A stretch of DNA of 64,000 bases from Charina bottae. Taxonomy: Eukaryota > Chordata > Lepidosauria > Squamata > Charinaidae. Positions 1-10,690 of this stretch are shown here, piece by piece. Both the position numbers and the translations under genes were made by a program. Within the stretch, counting starts at the first letter, position 1. The number at the start of each line of letters is the position of its first letter. Location of the stretch: positions 33,101,429-33,165,428 of the forward strand of contig JALMGJ010000004.1 in NCBI GenBank assembly GCA_023362775.1, written 5' to 3'. Below the pieces are notes generated by a model. The model saw only the letters and a list, made by a program, of their open reading frames with translations. It did not search any database and was not told the origin of the DNA.

Positions 1-695
1 ATCTAATTCTTCTTCTATTACTCTATTTTATCTTTTCACAATTTTATTGTTCTATTGTTATTTTATTGTATTTTATGGCATTCCTATGTTATGACCTGGG
101 GTTACAACAAACTTATTTACTAGTGACTACCTAGCAGTGGGGCATAAGGAGAGTGCAGGATGAAGCTGGGGGAAGTGCCCTAATCCTCCAACTTCACTCT
201 GCTGTTTATGGAGAGCAATTGGTGGTTGTCTTCCTGCTTAAGATGCTGGGTGAGAAGGGAAGGAAACTAGCAAATCTACCAATCACCGCCTTGAAATTTC
301 TCATATTAAATATGTAAGGACAGTACCACTCCCTGACTTTCTTGTTGAGGCATAGTAAAACATGACCATGGAGGCCGTGAAATTCTGTACACATACTTTA
401 TGCTGACTGAAAAATAAGAGGAATACATGTTAATGGAGCCATGATGAAATGCCCTTAGAGTGGGTCAGATCTACTTTTAACCATAACTGAGCATGAATCC
501 AATCCTTGCCTTGAAGAATCCCTTTCATGGTGGCATCTCTATTGAAAAACTCCTGATTGTCTACATTTCACTCTGGGACTTATTTTAATATGAACATTCA
601 TGTGTGCATGGAACTGTGATGAGACTTCATTGTCCCACTTCATGAACTGAATGAGTACACTAGGATATACCCAATACATCCTTTGGATATATATG
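1..695. other. Unique DNA, nothing recognised
   Basis: AT-rich sequence with no recognisable coding, RNA or repeat signature. The short open frames have no family motifs and look like chance ORFs. Confidence 0.5.
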
Positions 696-703
696 TTTTA
701 GAC

Positions 704-1035
704 CAGTGCTTTCCAAAGTGCCGCCGTTGGTGACACACCAACGGCGGCGGTGCGGGGGGGAGCACAGTGGTGGTGGTGTGCATGGCGGCAGCGGCGGCGG
801 CCTTGCTAAAATGCAGAAGTGCTGATGGCGCACCGCTGCTGCCGCTGCTGTGCACACTACCACCGCTGCGGGCGCCCCCGTGCCACTGCTTCATGACACA
901 CTAAAGTGTGTCGCGACACACTAAACATTAGGCTGTAAAAGCTTTGGCCCGGACTGAAATAAGCATGCCTGACAGCTGCTGAGTTTTATATTCCAACATG
1001 CTAAAGTGTCGCGACACACAGTTTGGAAAGCTATG
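704..1035. mobile_element. GC-rich hAT MITE, copy A (with internal 82-bp insert)
   Basis: The ends are imperfect inverted repeats: CAGTGCTTTCCAAA at the left and the reverse complement of CATAGCTTTCCAAA at the right. They are flanked by a near-identical 8-bp duplication (TTTTAGAC / TTCTAGAC). An 8-bp TSD and CA-starting terminal inverted repeats are typical of hAT transposons. There is no transposase, so it is a non-autonomous MITE. The interior is rich in CGG/CCG runs, and the subterminal parts carry repeats of the palindrome GTGTCGCGACAC. Two sister copies lie at 9610-9896 and 52308-52605. Unlike them, this copy carries an 82-bp piece of neighbouring unique sequence at 921-1002. Confidence 0.85.
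921..1002 (+). repeat. 82-bp exact local duplication, acceptor copy
   Basis: This stretch is identical, in the same orientation, to 1700-1781, 779 bp downstream. Here it interrupts MITE copy A between two TAAA motifs, with MITE sequence on both sides. At 1700 its flanks look like ordinary unique DNA. I infer that the downstream site is the donor. Confidence 0.85.
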
Positions 1036-1043
1036 TTCTAGAC

Positions 1044-2716
1044 CCAACCTTGGCAACTTTCAGATGACCAAAATCCTGAAAATTCTAGACATAAAAATAA
1101 ATGCATCTGAAGGGGACACAAGCCAAGGAAGACTGTTTATACCATATATCCTAACAACAACAACAACAATTTTAAATTTATTTGCTGCCCATACTCTGGG
1201 TGGTTATTCAATCGGGGATGCTTAATGGTGATATATCAGACTACTCATAAGGCTGGATATAAGAAGTAACCAAAACTGAGATCAAAGCTTTACAATTTCT
1301 GACTTAAAGTTCATTTCTGCCACACTGGAATTATGACTGTAATGTTACTTGATGCCTAATTTTCCAGTAAGTGCAATGCAAAGTGAGGCTAAAATTGGCC
1401 CTGACTGTAATGCACAGACTGCACATTGTTGTGGTGAACTAGGCTAATGCCTTATCCCAGGAGGTATTGAAACTAATCCATTATTTGTGACTCAGATTCT
1501 TCTTACATTAAAAATATCAGCCACTTCATTAGGCAGGATTCTTGTTAAATGACTCCATTTGTGTGTATTGCAATTGATGAGAAGATGAGCTGAGAAACTA
1601 CAGATTCCTAGTATTATACATGCAGCAACCCAGTAGGATAACCTGACAGATTTTCTCAGACATTTACTGCAGGTGTAAAGAGATCAACACATTGACCAAC
1701 TAAACATTAGGCTGTAAAAGCTTTGGCCCGGACTGAAATAAGCATGCCTGACAGCTGCTGAGTTTTATATTCCAACATGCTCAGAAGTAGTTGTTTTTTA
1801 AATGCCTAAAAGGCAGGTGGGGCTCTTTTCTGCAAAGATAGCAACCCACACTGACAAGCTTCTTATTGGGTCTCTGGAGGTTGTCTGTAGTAACGTGGCT
1901 GGCAAATGTACAAGATTAATCCCAGACATTTTGCCATCCCAGGCAGAGATCAAAAAAGGATCTCTCTATTTCACACAAAGAAGCGAAGTGAGACTGAGGG
2001 TGCATCTACACTTAGTGATTGAGCAGCTCCTGTCATCTACTCCTGTTGCCTTGATACTAAGCTAGGTTTTTTTTAAACCAACAAACAAAAATCTGTCTAG
2101 ACTGAGATACTTTGGCAACGCTTGCAAGATATTCAGGCTGGACTCTGGGCATCTTTCCTTTGGACAATTCACCTGCTGCTAGGCCCGCTTAACTTTTTCT
2201 TCCAGGAAAGCAAATTGCAATTGCTTTCCTTCCTGTGTGGGGATCTTCCTGGATTCACACATGGATGTGTACACACAGATATATATAAACACAAACGTAC
2301 ATACACATACACACACACACTCCCCCCCCACACAGAAATTTTAAGCTTTGAAATGCATATATCCCTTCTTAATATTGTCCTTTCTTGTAAGTCAAAGGTT
2401 GCTAGTTCAAAACCTAGCAGAAACACTGTGTGTGTGTGTGTGCGCACACATATAATACACAGACACACAGAGTTATTTCCAAGCTTACCCTTCTCCTTGC
2501 GCGTTATTTTTAATAAGTGCAGTGACTTTGCTTCACCATTTTTCCAGTCACCCAAAGGCCATTTGGGAGCTTGGAGTGGAATCCTTCTCTCTTAGGTGAC
2601 TGGAAAAAGGGGGATGATGGGGCCAACAAGCAGTGCAGGACAGCCCTGAGTGACCATTTAATTTTATATCAATATTGAAGATAGGATGTTATTTTGGAGG
2701 GAAGCAGGATTGCAGC
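1044..2716. other. Mostly unique DNA with short CA/GT runs
   Basis: No gene recognised. There are short simple repeats at about 2280-2330 (CA and C runs) and 2428-2470 (TG/CA). The 157- and 128-codon open frames that cross on opposite strands at 2122-2595 are partly built from these repeats and show no domain motif. Confidence 0.5.
1700..1781 (+). repeat. 82-bp exact local duplication, probable donor copy
   Basis: This is the second member of the exact repeat pair; the match extends one further base upstream. Flanking DNA is unique within the window, which favours this site as the ancestral one. Confidence 0.8.
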
Positions 2717-2842
2717 ACGGTGTTTTCAACCTCTGCACCTTTAAGATATGTGAAATTCAACTCCCAGAATTCCCCAGAGAGCTGGAGAATTCTGGGAGTT
2801 GAAGTATGCATATCTTCAAGTTACTGGAGTTGAGAAATACTG
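2717..2842. mobile_element. Palindromic hAT-like MITE relic
   Basis: The two halves are complementary around a centre near 2780 (AACTCCCAGAATTCCCCAG against its inverse). The outer ends resemble CAGTGTTTCTCAACC and its inverse, the ends seen intact at 32996-33084. No clear TSD remains. Other relics of the family lie at 36478-36573 and 59104-59168. Confidence 0.65.
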
Positions 2843-3179
2843 GGGTAGCATGTGCCTCTTTGTCTCCAAGCACTGGGCACTGGGTGGAGGCTGAGGGAAA
2901 TTTACTAAGGGCTGCCACTGCTGGTCCAAGTTACTGCTACTGAGATGGTTGCCTCACTCTACCAAATGGCAAGGCTGATCCTGCACATGTGAGTTATGTG
3001 AAAAAATAACTCTCTGAAAAGGTAAGCAATTGTAAAATATCTTACTGTACCCATAATATTCTGTGTTTTATGTCTAACCACGTTAAGGTGGTAGAATAAA
3101 AATAATGGTGGTTTTCTTCAAAATTAAGCCTAAATAATTAATAATTAATAAAAAAAAAATAATTAAGCCTAAATACCGG

Positions 3180-3717
3180 GGGCACGGTAGCTCAGCGGGT
3201 TAAACCGCTGAGCTGTTAGTCTGCTGACCATAAGGTCGGCAGTTCGAATCCGCATGGCGAGGTGAGCTCTCATCACTAGCCCCAGCTCTCTGCCAACCCA
3301 GCGATTCGAAAGCTAAATAGCAAGTAGATAAATGGGTACCACTCACGTGGGGCAATATGCTGGCATCCTGTCGGGGAGTCGCCTCGGAGCCGAAGACGGA
3401 GACGGAGATCTGGAGAAGCCGGAATGGCGGCTGAGGACGGCGGCAGAGGACGACGGATCCCAGTTACAACTTCCGGGATGTCAGCAGCCGGCTCCAAAAA
3501 GCGAGGCATTCTGGGACTTGTAGTTCCGATGCCTGGAAAAGAAGAGCCGGTTCCCTCACCCCCTCCCTATCGCACGGGTACTGTAATGTATATGATATGA
3601 CTGTATAAAAATTGAATTTACATGATTGTAAGCTGCCTAGAGCCCTCCATTAGGGAGGGGATAGGCGGGGTATAAATAAGATAAATAATAATAAATAAAT
3701 AATAATAATAAATAGGT
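3180..3717 (+). mobile_element. Composite tRNA-headed SINE with L2-like tail
   Basis: The element starts with a tRNA-like promoter: an A-box-like TAGCTCAGCGG and a B-box-like GTTCGAATCC. The next segment (AGTAGATAAATGGGTACCAC) matches the second SINE family seen at 35664, 54877 and 56208. The 3' half differs from those copies: a GC-rich middle is followed by about 130 bp resembling an L2/CR1 3' tail (GTAAGCTGCCTAGAGCCC..GGCGGGGTATAAATAA) and an AATA-rich end. It is not a tRNA gene because no acceptor stem can be formed. I did not find a convincing TSD. Confidence 0.65.
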
Positions 3718-5039
3718 CAACACTAGGAAAGAACATCAAGGAAATGTTGGATAATGCTGTTTTGAATCAATGGTGTTATGCTCTAAATGTCCTATTTATT
3801 TGTATTTATTTAACTTGATATTCTAGTAGAAAATGTTCTGCTGTGCATCAGAAAGATTCCCTTGCTTATTAAGACTATTTCATTCTCTTTATATATTGCA
3901 TTATAAGCCATAGGTCAGGCATAAATAGGAACACAGTGGTCTCCCTAATATATGTATTGCTAATTTAATTTTTATTGTATTCAATGGGGGGGGAGGGAGA
4001 ACCTCCATAAACAGTAAGTAGAAGGTAGAGATTAAGTGGTGATTAAGAGGAGATGAGCTGTTGCTGCAAACAAAAAGATTAGACAATTTGGAGCCAGTGA
4101 AGGACAATAGAATTAAGGACCTCCAGTCAGGGAGGGAGGGATCCTTTTTCCCAAGGAACTGAGGTAGAAAGCGAAACTCAGGAGTTAAAAAAGTTAAAAT
4201 AAGGAACTTGGATGTGTCAGATACCTGGGAGGAGAAAGCAGCAGAGTAGAAGTTTAGCCAGGTTTCATGGTTAAGGGGAAAGGAAGAAGGGAAAGAAAGG
4301 GGCAGCTTAAAGAGATTAAAAACAAAACAAACAACAAAGCTGGGAGGGGCTTTGTCTCTTATTTAGGAAGACTACTCAGGAGTAAGCAAGAGGTAAAAGG
4401 AGAGAAAGCATGAGGATGTTCACCCTGCAGCACTCTTTAGCTAGCAGGGAAGAGAGGTAGCTTGAAGGTGCAAAAGAATGAGTAGCAGTAAATGGCAATG
4501 TTTTGGTGGTGGGGAGAGGGAAAGGTTGGCAGGTTCTCATAGTTAGGAAATCACCCAGTGAATCAACTGGGGGAAGATCAACACTTGAAGAGTCCAGAGG
4601 AGAAACAGATTGGATCAGATAGGCCAGGATGGAGGAGGTCTGACCCAGAAGGAGAGATCAAGCATCCATGTAGTGGAGAGTGAGAAAAACACTTCACACC
4701 TGGTTGATTTCTTGGGCATTTTGTGAGGTTTAGGTAAGAGTTAATTTGTTTAATGAGGTACTGTGCCTTTGAATGTACCATACCTTGAAGGAGTCGTCTG
4801 CAAACTGATTTTCTCAGCAAGTCCTCTCTATTGTACAAAGGAAATTCATCTCACTGAATTAATTTATTTAATGAATTTGTATGTTGCCTAGTTAATCAGG
4901 CTCCCAGCAGCTAACATCCAATCCTATAAAAGTTTAAAACATCCAGATTTTTTTTAAAAAAAGTGAAATAGCATGGGGCAAAATCAAAAACATGACACAA
5001 AACCCTGAAATGACAATTATCACAAAAGTCTGAAAGCTT
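3718..5039. other. Unique DNA with purine-rich stretch
   Basis: No gene recognised. About 4000-4530 is strongly purine-rich (GGA/GAA). An AT-rich segment at 4855-4935 may be a decayed L2-type tail in antisense. Confidence 0.4.
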
Positions 5040-5458
5040 ACCCACAAGGGAGGAGTGAACTGTGAAGATGGTACAACTTGCAGAAATGGCTAAATTGACT
5101 TGCTTGATTAGGGAGGGAACAACAACTACTTTTATAAAAGACTGGAAACCCTTTATGGACTTTTTGCTGAAAATGGATAAATATGAACTGGTGATTTCTG
5201 TATTTACTGATTAAGATGGGCTGTATATGGGGAGAAGGGAACTACATTACATAATTTTGAAGGGGAAAAATGGTATCAATTATGTCTATAACTGCTGTAA
5301 AGAAAATTGGAAGTCACTTCTTTAAGTATCTTTTTTTTTCTTTCCCTTTTTCTTCACTTTCTATTGTTTTCAACACTTTTTTCTTTATCTTTTCTTCTAT
5401 ATTTTTGTGTTTATCTTTTAACATGGTAAAAAATATTTAATAAAAATTATATATTAAA
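5040..5458 (+). mobile_element. L1 3' end fragment
   Basis: The segment translates to the C-terminal end of L1 ORF2 (AEMAKLT followed by FMDFLLKMDKYELVIS), then a T/C-rich 3' UTR and AATAAAAATTATAT. The same ORF2 end and 3' UTR occur at 53955-54390, and the same terminal motif ends the relic at 63880. It is heavily 5'-truncated and non-functional. Confidence 0.75.
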
Positions 5459-5561
5459 AAAACTCAAATGTCTGAAATGTTTCTGAAAGGTGATCACAGT
5501 TTCCAGAAGGTGAACACGAAAGGGGCTAATCTAATTTCTGAAGGCAGACAGTTCTAAAATA

Positions 5562-5666
5562 TGGCTGTTGTGTTCTGGAAGTTGTGGTTCCTAACGTTTC
5601 GCCAGCATCTGTGGCCGGCATCTTCAGAGGGCAGGAGCACAGACAGAAGCAATCTCTCTGTGCCCA
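5562..5666 (-). mobile_element. 105-bp Penelope-like element stub with 13-bp TSD
   Basis: The insertion is flanked by a perfect 13-bp direct repeat (CAGTTCTAAAATA at 5549-5561 and 5667-5679). Read on the minus strand it contains CTGAAGA, a 6-bp hairpin and GAAACG, the hammerhead-like signature of Penelope pLTRs, followed by the short 3' terminal piece. The family differs from the large Penelope at 36907-40784 but shares the motif layout. It contains no coding part. Confidence 0.75.
5596..5627 (-). ncRNA. Hammerhead-ribozyme-like core, PLE family 2
   Basis: On the minus strand: CTGAAGA, one extra T, stem GCCGGC, loop CACAGAT, stem GCTGGC, then GAAAC. The two stem strands pair over 6 bp with one G-U. 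Hammerhead cores are CUGANGA - stem II - GAAA, so the conserved residues are present, with one extra base before stem II. PLEs are known to carry hammerhead motifs. Cleavage activity is not established here, and stem I is not obvious. Confidence 0.55.
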
Positions 5667-5679
5667 GTTCTAAAATAAG

Positions 5680-6298
5680 TGGTACCACCATATTTCCCAG
5701 CTTCATCTTCTATTACCTCACAAAACGGGAACCTCCATGCCCAAAAGAGGGACACCTGGGATGGATCAATTCTAGTTGAAGGTGGTCCTGAAAGAGTTCC
5801 ACAGCTTAGTGTTGATTATTTTTGTACCTGGGTGATACCACTTTTTATATCTGTATGATTGTGTCCCTCTAATGCAAGTAGTGAAACTGTTCTTTTCACA
5901 GTTAAGAGGTTTCATATATATTTTTTCTTATTGGATGCTTTAGTGGAGGAAGAAAATCACCTTTTATGATTCTTCCTGCTGGTTGATAAGGTAGCAGCAG
6001 ATCTTGTTAAAAGATCTGGAGAGATCCTGCTTGGGAATGTCAAGGGAGACAGCTTCTGTGTTAAAAGGAGTAGCTACCCATTTGAAAGTAAACCATTTTT
6101 ATGTTTAAATGCAATGCATGATGTTTCAGGATTTATATCTGTAGTCCTGCAGTTGACTGGCTTAATTCTGGTGGCAATCATAGGAACAGTAGATACCAAA
6201 CTTGTTCTGAAAGGAGATTTCCTTAAAACAAAATCAGAAGGCAAAACAATAGAGGCAATCTTTCTCAAAGCAGCTGGTATTATTAGATATGTAGATCA
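5680..6298. other. Unique DNA, nothing recognised
   Basis: No gene, RNA or repeat recognised between the PLE stub and the BovB stub. Confidence 0.4.
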
Positions 6299-6309
6299 AA
6301 CACATTACT

Positions 6310-6373
6310 TGTTGTTGTTCAGTCGTGTCCGACTCTTCGTGACCTCATGGACCATAGCACGCCAGGCCTTCCT
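6310..6373 (-). mobile_element. 64-bp BovB 3' stub
   Basis: The insert begins with the BovB 3' end in antisense (TTGTTGTTCAGTCGTGTCCG) and is flanked by a perfect 11-bp TSD (AACACATTACT at 6299-6309 and 6374-6384). It is an extreme 5' truncation, matching the subfamily at 42182 better than the one at 14226. Confidence 0.85.
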
Positions 6374-6384
6374 AACACATTACT

Positions 6385-9300
6385 AGAGGTCAGTTTTAAC
6401 GAACTGGAAATGTTAGGAGATGGTCCACTCAGTCTAGGGCTACCAGAACTGGCTGAAAAACCCAAATGACCATTAGAGAGCAGCAGAGAGTAACATAAAA
6501 CTGTGCACCTTTACTGCCTTCTAGCGGTCATCCGGATGTCTGCAGCCCAGGTCTGGTAGCCCTAAACAAATCATGTTACCGAAATTACAATTTCATCTTA
6601 GTATAGCAAAATGGCATTTGTTTGGGGGGGGGGGGGGCTGAATTTGGTTCTTGAATTATCAACTGCTGCTCTTGTGTTCAGAAAACTGTGAGGTAAATGG
6701 GACATACTATCATAGTTAGGAACTGAATGCTGGCATCTGGATTGATTTTAGAGATAAGCCTTGACTCCAACTCCACTGTTTCCTTATAATAAGAGAGTTT
6801 AAGAAACATGCTCCCTAGAAAGCTTGCCCCCCATTCCTCCTCCTTTTTTGCATTTGTTAAGTATATATGCTTGTTAACTTTAAACATTTACAAACCAGTA
6901 ACCATTAAAAAAAAAAATTTAAGACCAGTTTAGAATAAAACGTGTACAACTACCATTAATAAAATAAAATCATACCACAAACAAATGCAATGAGGCAAGG
7001 TCCCTCTGGTATACCAATTTTTACAATCCCACCTTGGTTCCCTGGAAAGAGTGATGGAAATTTTGAGCATTGTAAGGATGGCAACACTCGTGCACCTTGC
7101 TTCTAAGGGGGAAGCCAGTGGTTGTATGGAAATGCCTTGAGAATGGCTGTATATTACAAAATTCAGTATAAAAATATACAATTGAAAGCTTATTGTTTCC
7201 TGACCTATGGATTAATCTAGAGAGTGAATCATGGCTTAAACATGAGGATCATAAGAAATCCCTGAGCATTCCTAGGCACAGTTGATGTAGAGCAGCTCTA
7301 GCTTTAGGAGGGTGCTGGAAATGAGCAATGGAGGCCTGTCTTTGAAGAAGGAGAATACCCTGCGTATTTCTTACTTCTTGGCCATGATCCAGCACACAGC
7401 TTTGCGAGCTTAAGTCCCATTACATTTCAGGGCTCCTGAGTACCTGCCAGGCTGCAATGCTTTCATCTGATCCCATTTGCTTGAAAGCAGCGTAATTATT
7501 AGATTCATTTATAGCAAATGATAAATGATAAATGACAGGTGGCTGATGAGATATGATTAATATGAATCGAAGGTAGGATATGATTGAAAACAACAACAAG
7601 CATACTCAAGGAAGCTCCAGAAAGATCGTAAAAACAGCTGCCTTCAGGTTGACAATAGCCAAGAGAGTTCTTTCTGTTTCGACAAAAGCTTTTCTGATCT
7701 TAAGAGTGTTTGAGTTGAAAGATTGATTTGAGCTGCAGATGCTCAACTTGCCTCTTACACTAGAAGCAATTTGCACATCCTTAATTCCCTTAGAATGATT
7801 TAGAAGAATTAATGTGATTCGAGCCCATAAAGGCATTTTTTGGCACGCAAATTGCACACATTATTTTTATGGAATATAATATTGCTAGTTAGGAAAAAGG
7901 GAGGGGAAGAAGGAAGGACAGCTGCTCCTCCTTCACCCTCCTTTCCTTTATCTTCCACACATGTTTTCTTTCTCTTTCTTTAATAAAACACAGATTCTGA
8001 AAATATTGATAGGCAGAAATAGTAACGCTTATGGAACCATGCCGAAAACATACTTGGATAGAGGAAAAAAAATAGCATCTGGTGACAAAAAAAGGGGAGA
8101 GAAGAAAAGATAGGCTAATAATGACTTTTCTATGGTAACTGCAGATATAAAATTGGGCTTATTATTTTATATGACAGAAATGTTAGAAATTGAGGCTGAT
8201 CTTTGTCTTTCACATACTTTTTACTGCATTTTAACATGTATGTATGCCTCCAGATGGCAGAACGAGGAGGCATGGAACTAAACCACATTGCCATTTTATT
8301 ATGAACAAACCAAAAGTTATTTAAGGCCTAGTGATAGCATTAGCATCATCATCATTACCATCATCCCAGATTTATTTTAATAGAAGAAAAATGAGAAATT
8401 CATTAAGGACTATGACTTCTTGTCCAATATGGAATCATACTATGGCATAAAATGTAAATATCAAAGCATAAAATATGTACATGGAAAGGTTCAGGTATTT
8501 TATACATATACATATATTGTGCGTCACTCCCTGTGCTGATTTAATTACTTGCTTAATAGGGTTTGGAATAGATGGAAGTGCACAACAAAAAAGTGATGTG
8601 AATGTTAGAGGGAAAACTATTCCCACCCTCAAATGCCCCTCCACAGGTTGGATTAAAGTATAAGCAGTCCTGGAATTATTAAGGCTTTATTCCAGTTGTG
8701 CTTTTCCCTGCCCTGGAATGTACAAGGTGGCTTGGATTAAGCCTTAGGTCAAGAAATCTCTTCACCATTTGGTCTCCTTTATAATCATTTTAAACACATT
8801 TCATCCAGTCTTCTCTTTTAAAAAAGAATAGAAGCTGAGGAAAGATTCTGAGGACAACTAACAAGACAAGGTCCTATATTGTCTCTCTGTGGAGTGGAAC
8901 AAAGTATAACTCAACATTCTCTCAGCAGCTTAACTACTGATACAACCACTTCTAAACATAGATAGGCAGACCGACATTCCTCACACTGTGTGAAGAAATA
9001 TACAATTCAACAGGGACATTATATATGTTGATTGTACACCGAAGTTGTAAAAACCTACTACAAATTCTTACCTGCTTAATTTATTTATTTAGAAAAAGGT
9101 TATTTACATGCTAGAGAGAGAAAGCCAGCAACATTACTCACCTGGAGCACCGTTTGATCCCTTTCTGCTGCTTACAAAACTGAAAATTCATAATATATAC
9201 AGTATCATAAAAATAAGTAACCAGTTCCTCCTAAAACAAAAGCACTACAGCTGGACAATTAAATTATATATCTAAAGAAGCCAATGGCTTTGTTAAAGGA

Positions 9301-9601
9301 ATAATAATAATAAGCCTAAAAGATGGCATAAAAATAATGCAACAAAAATACAGATCTCCCTTCTAGTCAGGACTGTGCCAAAAAAAAAAAAAAAAAAACC
9401 TCTGCCCCTTGCCTCCACTGCTACTTAAAATAGGCAATTGAGAAAAATGGATCAACAATGGTCTGACCCAGCAAAAAGCAGCTTAATTTAAAGAAGCAAA
9501 GAGCTTTAATCTGGAAAAAGATTGAACTGAAATCTTCACTCACCTCTGATCTTTGCAGCCTAACCTACCAGATGAATAAAAGCAGAATGGTGCTAGGTAT
9601 G
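6385..9601. other. Unique DNA with homopolymer runs
   Basis: No gene recognised in 3.2 kb. There is a G run near 6621-6636 and a long A run near 9380. Several short open frames lack motifs, codon structure or splice context that would support an exon. Confidence 0.45.
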
Positions 9602-9609
9602 CTATACTG

Positions 9610-9896
9610 CAGAGCTTTCCAAACTGTGTGTTGTGACACAAAAGTGTGTCGCCACACACAGCGTGGTGTGTCACCACACCACCCGGAAGCGGCGGTGCGC
9701 ACACGGCGGCAGCAGCAGCGGCGCGGGATCAGTGCTTCTGCCTTTTAGCGGAGGCTGCTGCCGCGCACGCGTGTGCCACTGCACACACACCCGCGCCGCC
9801 GCCGTGCACGCGCCACCGCATACCCCCCCGCGCCGCCGCCATACAGCTGCCGCCACCGCTGGTGTGTCGCCAGCGGCGGCACTTTGGAAAGCCCTG
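9610..9896. mobile_element. GC-rich hAT MITE, copy B
   Basis: The ends are CAGAGCTTTCCAAA and the reverse complement of CAGGGCTTTCCAAA, flanked by a perfect 8-bp TSD (CTATACTG at 9602-9609 and 9897-9904). The 287-bp interior is extremely GC- and CpG-rich (GCCGCCGCC, CGCGCC). It begins with GTGTGT-type short palindromes, as in copies A and C. There is no transposase. Open frames across it are compositional artefacts. Confidence 0.92.
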
Positions 9897-9904
9897 CTAT
9901 ACTG

Positions 9905-10247
9905 ACTGAACACCTGAAAAGATAGAGCGAATAACAGTGGGCTGTGATAAATGCTGGCTGCCACAGTAAATTTGGTTTAGGTGGATTTGGATATTGTTGA
10001 GCCTCACCTGTCTCCCATGAAATAGATGATAAAATGAAAATACTGGATGAGCCTCCTGTAAATTGTAAAGTCTCCTTCCACTTAAGCTGGATCTCTAGTG
10101 ACTTCATGGATAGTTCTGTGCATTTGTTTGATTTCCCCCACAGGAACTTTATAGATAATATTTGCCATTGCTTTTGTCTAGGATTTTTTTCAACTTCCCA
10201 TGGTAGTGTACAATCCTGGTGGTTTCCCACCCATGTATTAACCAACA
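9905..10247. other. Unique DNA, nothing recognised
   Basis: No gene or repeat recognised. A minus-strand open frame reaches in from the MITE but has no family motif. Confidence 0.4.
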
Positions 10248-10690
10248 TTTATTTATTTTCTATCCTGCCTTTATTATTTTTATAAATAACTCAAGGCGGC
10301 GAACATACCTAATACTCCTTCCTCCTCCTATTTTCCCCACAACAGCAACCCTGTGAGGTGAGTTGGGCTGAGAGAGAGTGACTGGCCCAAGGTCACCCAG
10401 CCGTCTTTCATGCCTAAGGCGGGACTAGAACTCTGTCTCCTGGTTTGCTATTGGCTCCTTCCTAGGGCTGACAGAGAGTGACTGGCCCAAGGTCATCCAA
10501 TTGGCTTTCATGCCTAAGGCGGGACTAGAACTCTCAGTCTCCTGGTTTGCTATTGGCTCCTTCCTAGGGCTGAGAGACAGAGACTGGCCCAAGGTCACCC
10601 AGCCGGCTTTCATGCCTAAGGCGGGACTAGAACTCACAGCCTCCTGGCTTCTAGCCCAGCACCTTAACCACTAGACCAGACTGGCTCTCT
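10248..10690 (-). mobile_element. tRNA SINE with L2-like tail and internal triplication
   Basis: Read on the minus strand, the element starts with the Sauria-type tRNA-derived head (AGAGCCAGTCTGGTCTAGTG). It passes through the conserved GGTGACCTTGGGCCAGTC region and ends in an L2/CR1-like tail at about 10248-10300. A roughly 100-bp inner segment (TGGCCCAAGGTCA, CATGCCTAAGGCGGGACTAG, TTGCTATTGGCTCCTTCC) is present three times in tandem at 10363-10650. A normal SINE has one copy. Confidence 0.8.

Noticed and set aside
640..894. Overlapping minus-strand open frames rich in Ala, Pro and His
   Set aside because: These are translations of CGG/CCG runs of the GC-rich MITE, and the same happens at 9633-9964 and 52361-52646.
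2122..2595. 157-codon frame as a possible exon
   Set aside because: It spans CA/TG repeats and has an equally long opposite-strand frame; no domain and no splice context.
3181..3260. Possible tRNA gene (A- and B-box motifs)
   Set aside because: The 5' end has no complementary acceptor strand, and the sequence continues as a SINE body. It is a tRNA-derived SINE head.
3332..3523. GC-rich open frame that could mark a CpG-island promoter or first exon
   Set aside because: It lies within the composite SINE between the tRNA head and the L2-like tail, and no following exon or splice signal was seen.
6621..6636. G run as a functional G-quadruplex
   Set aside because: A single homopolymer with no separate G tracts and no gene context; a simple run, possibly of uncertain length.
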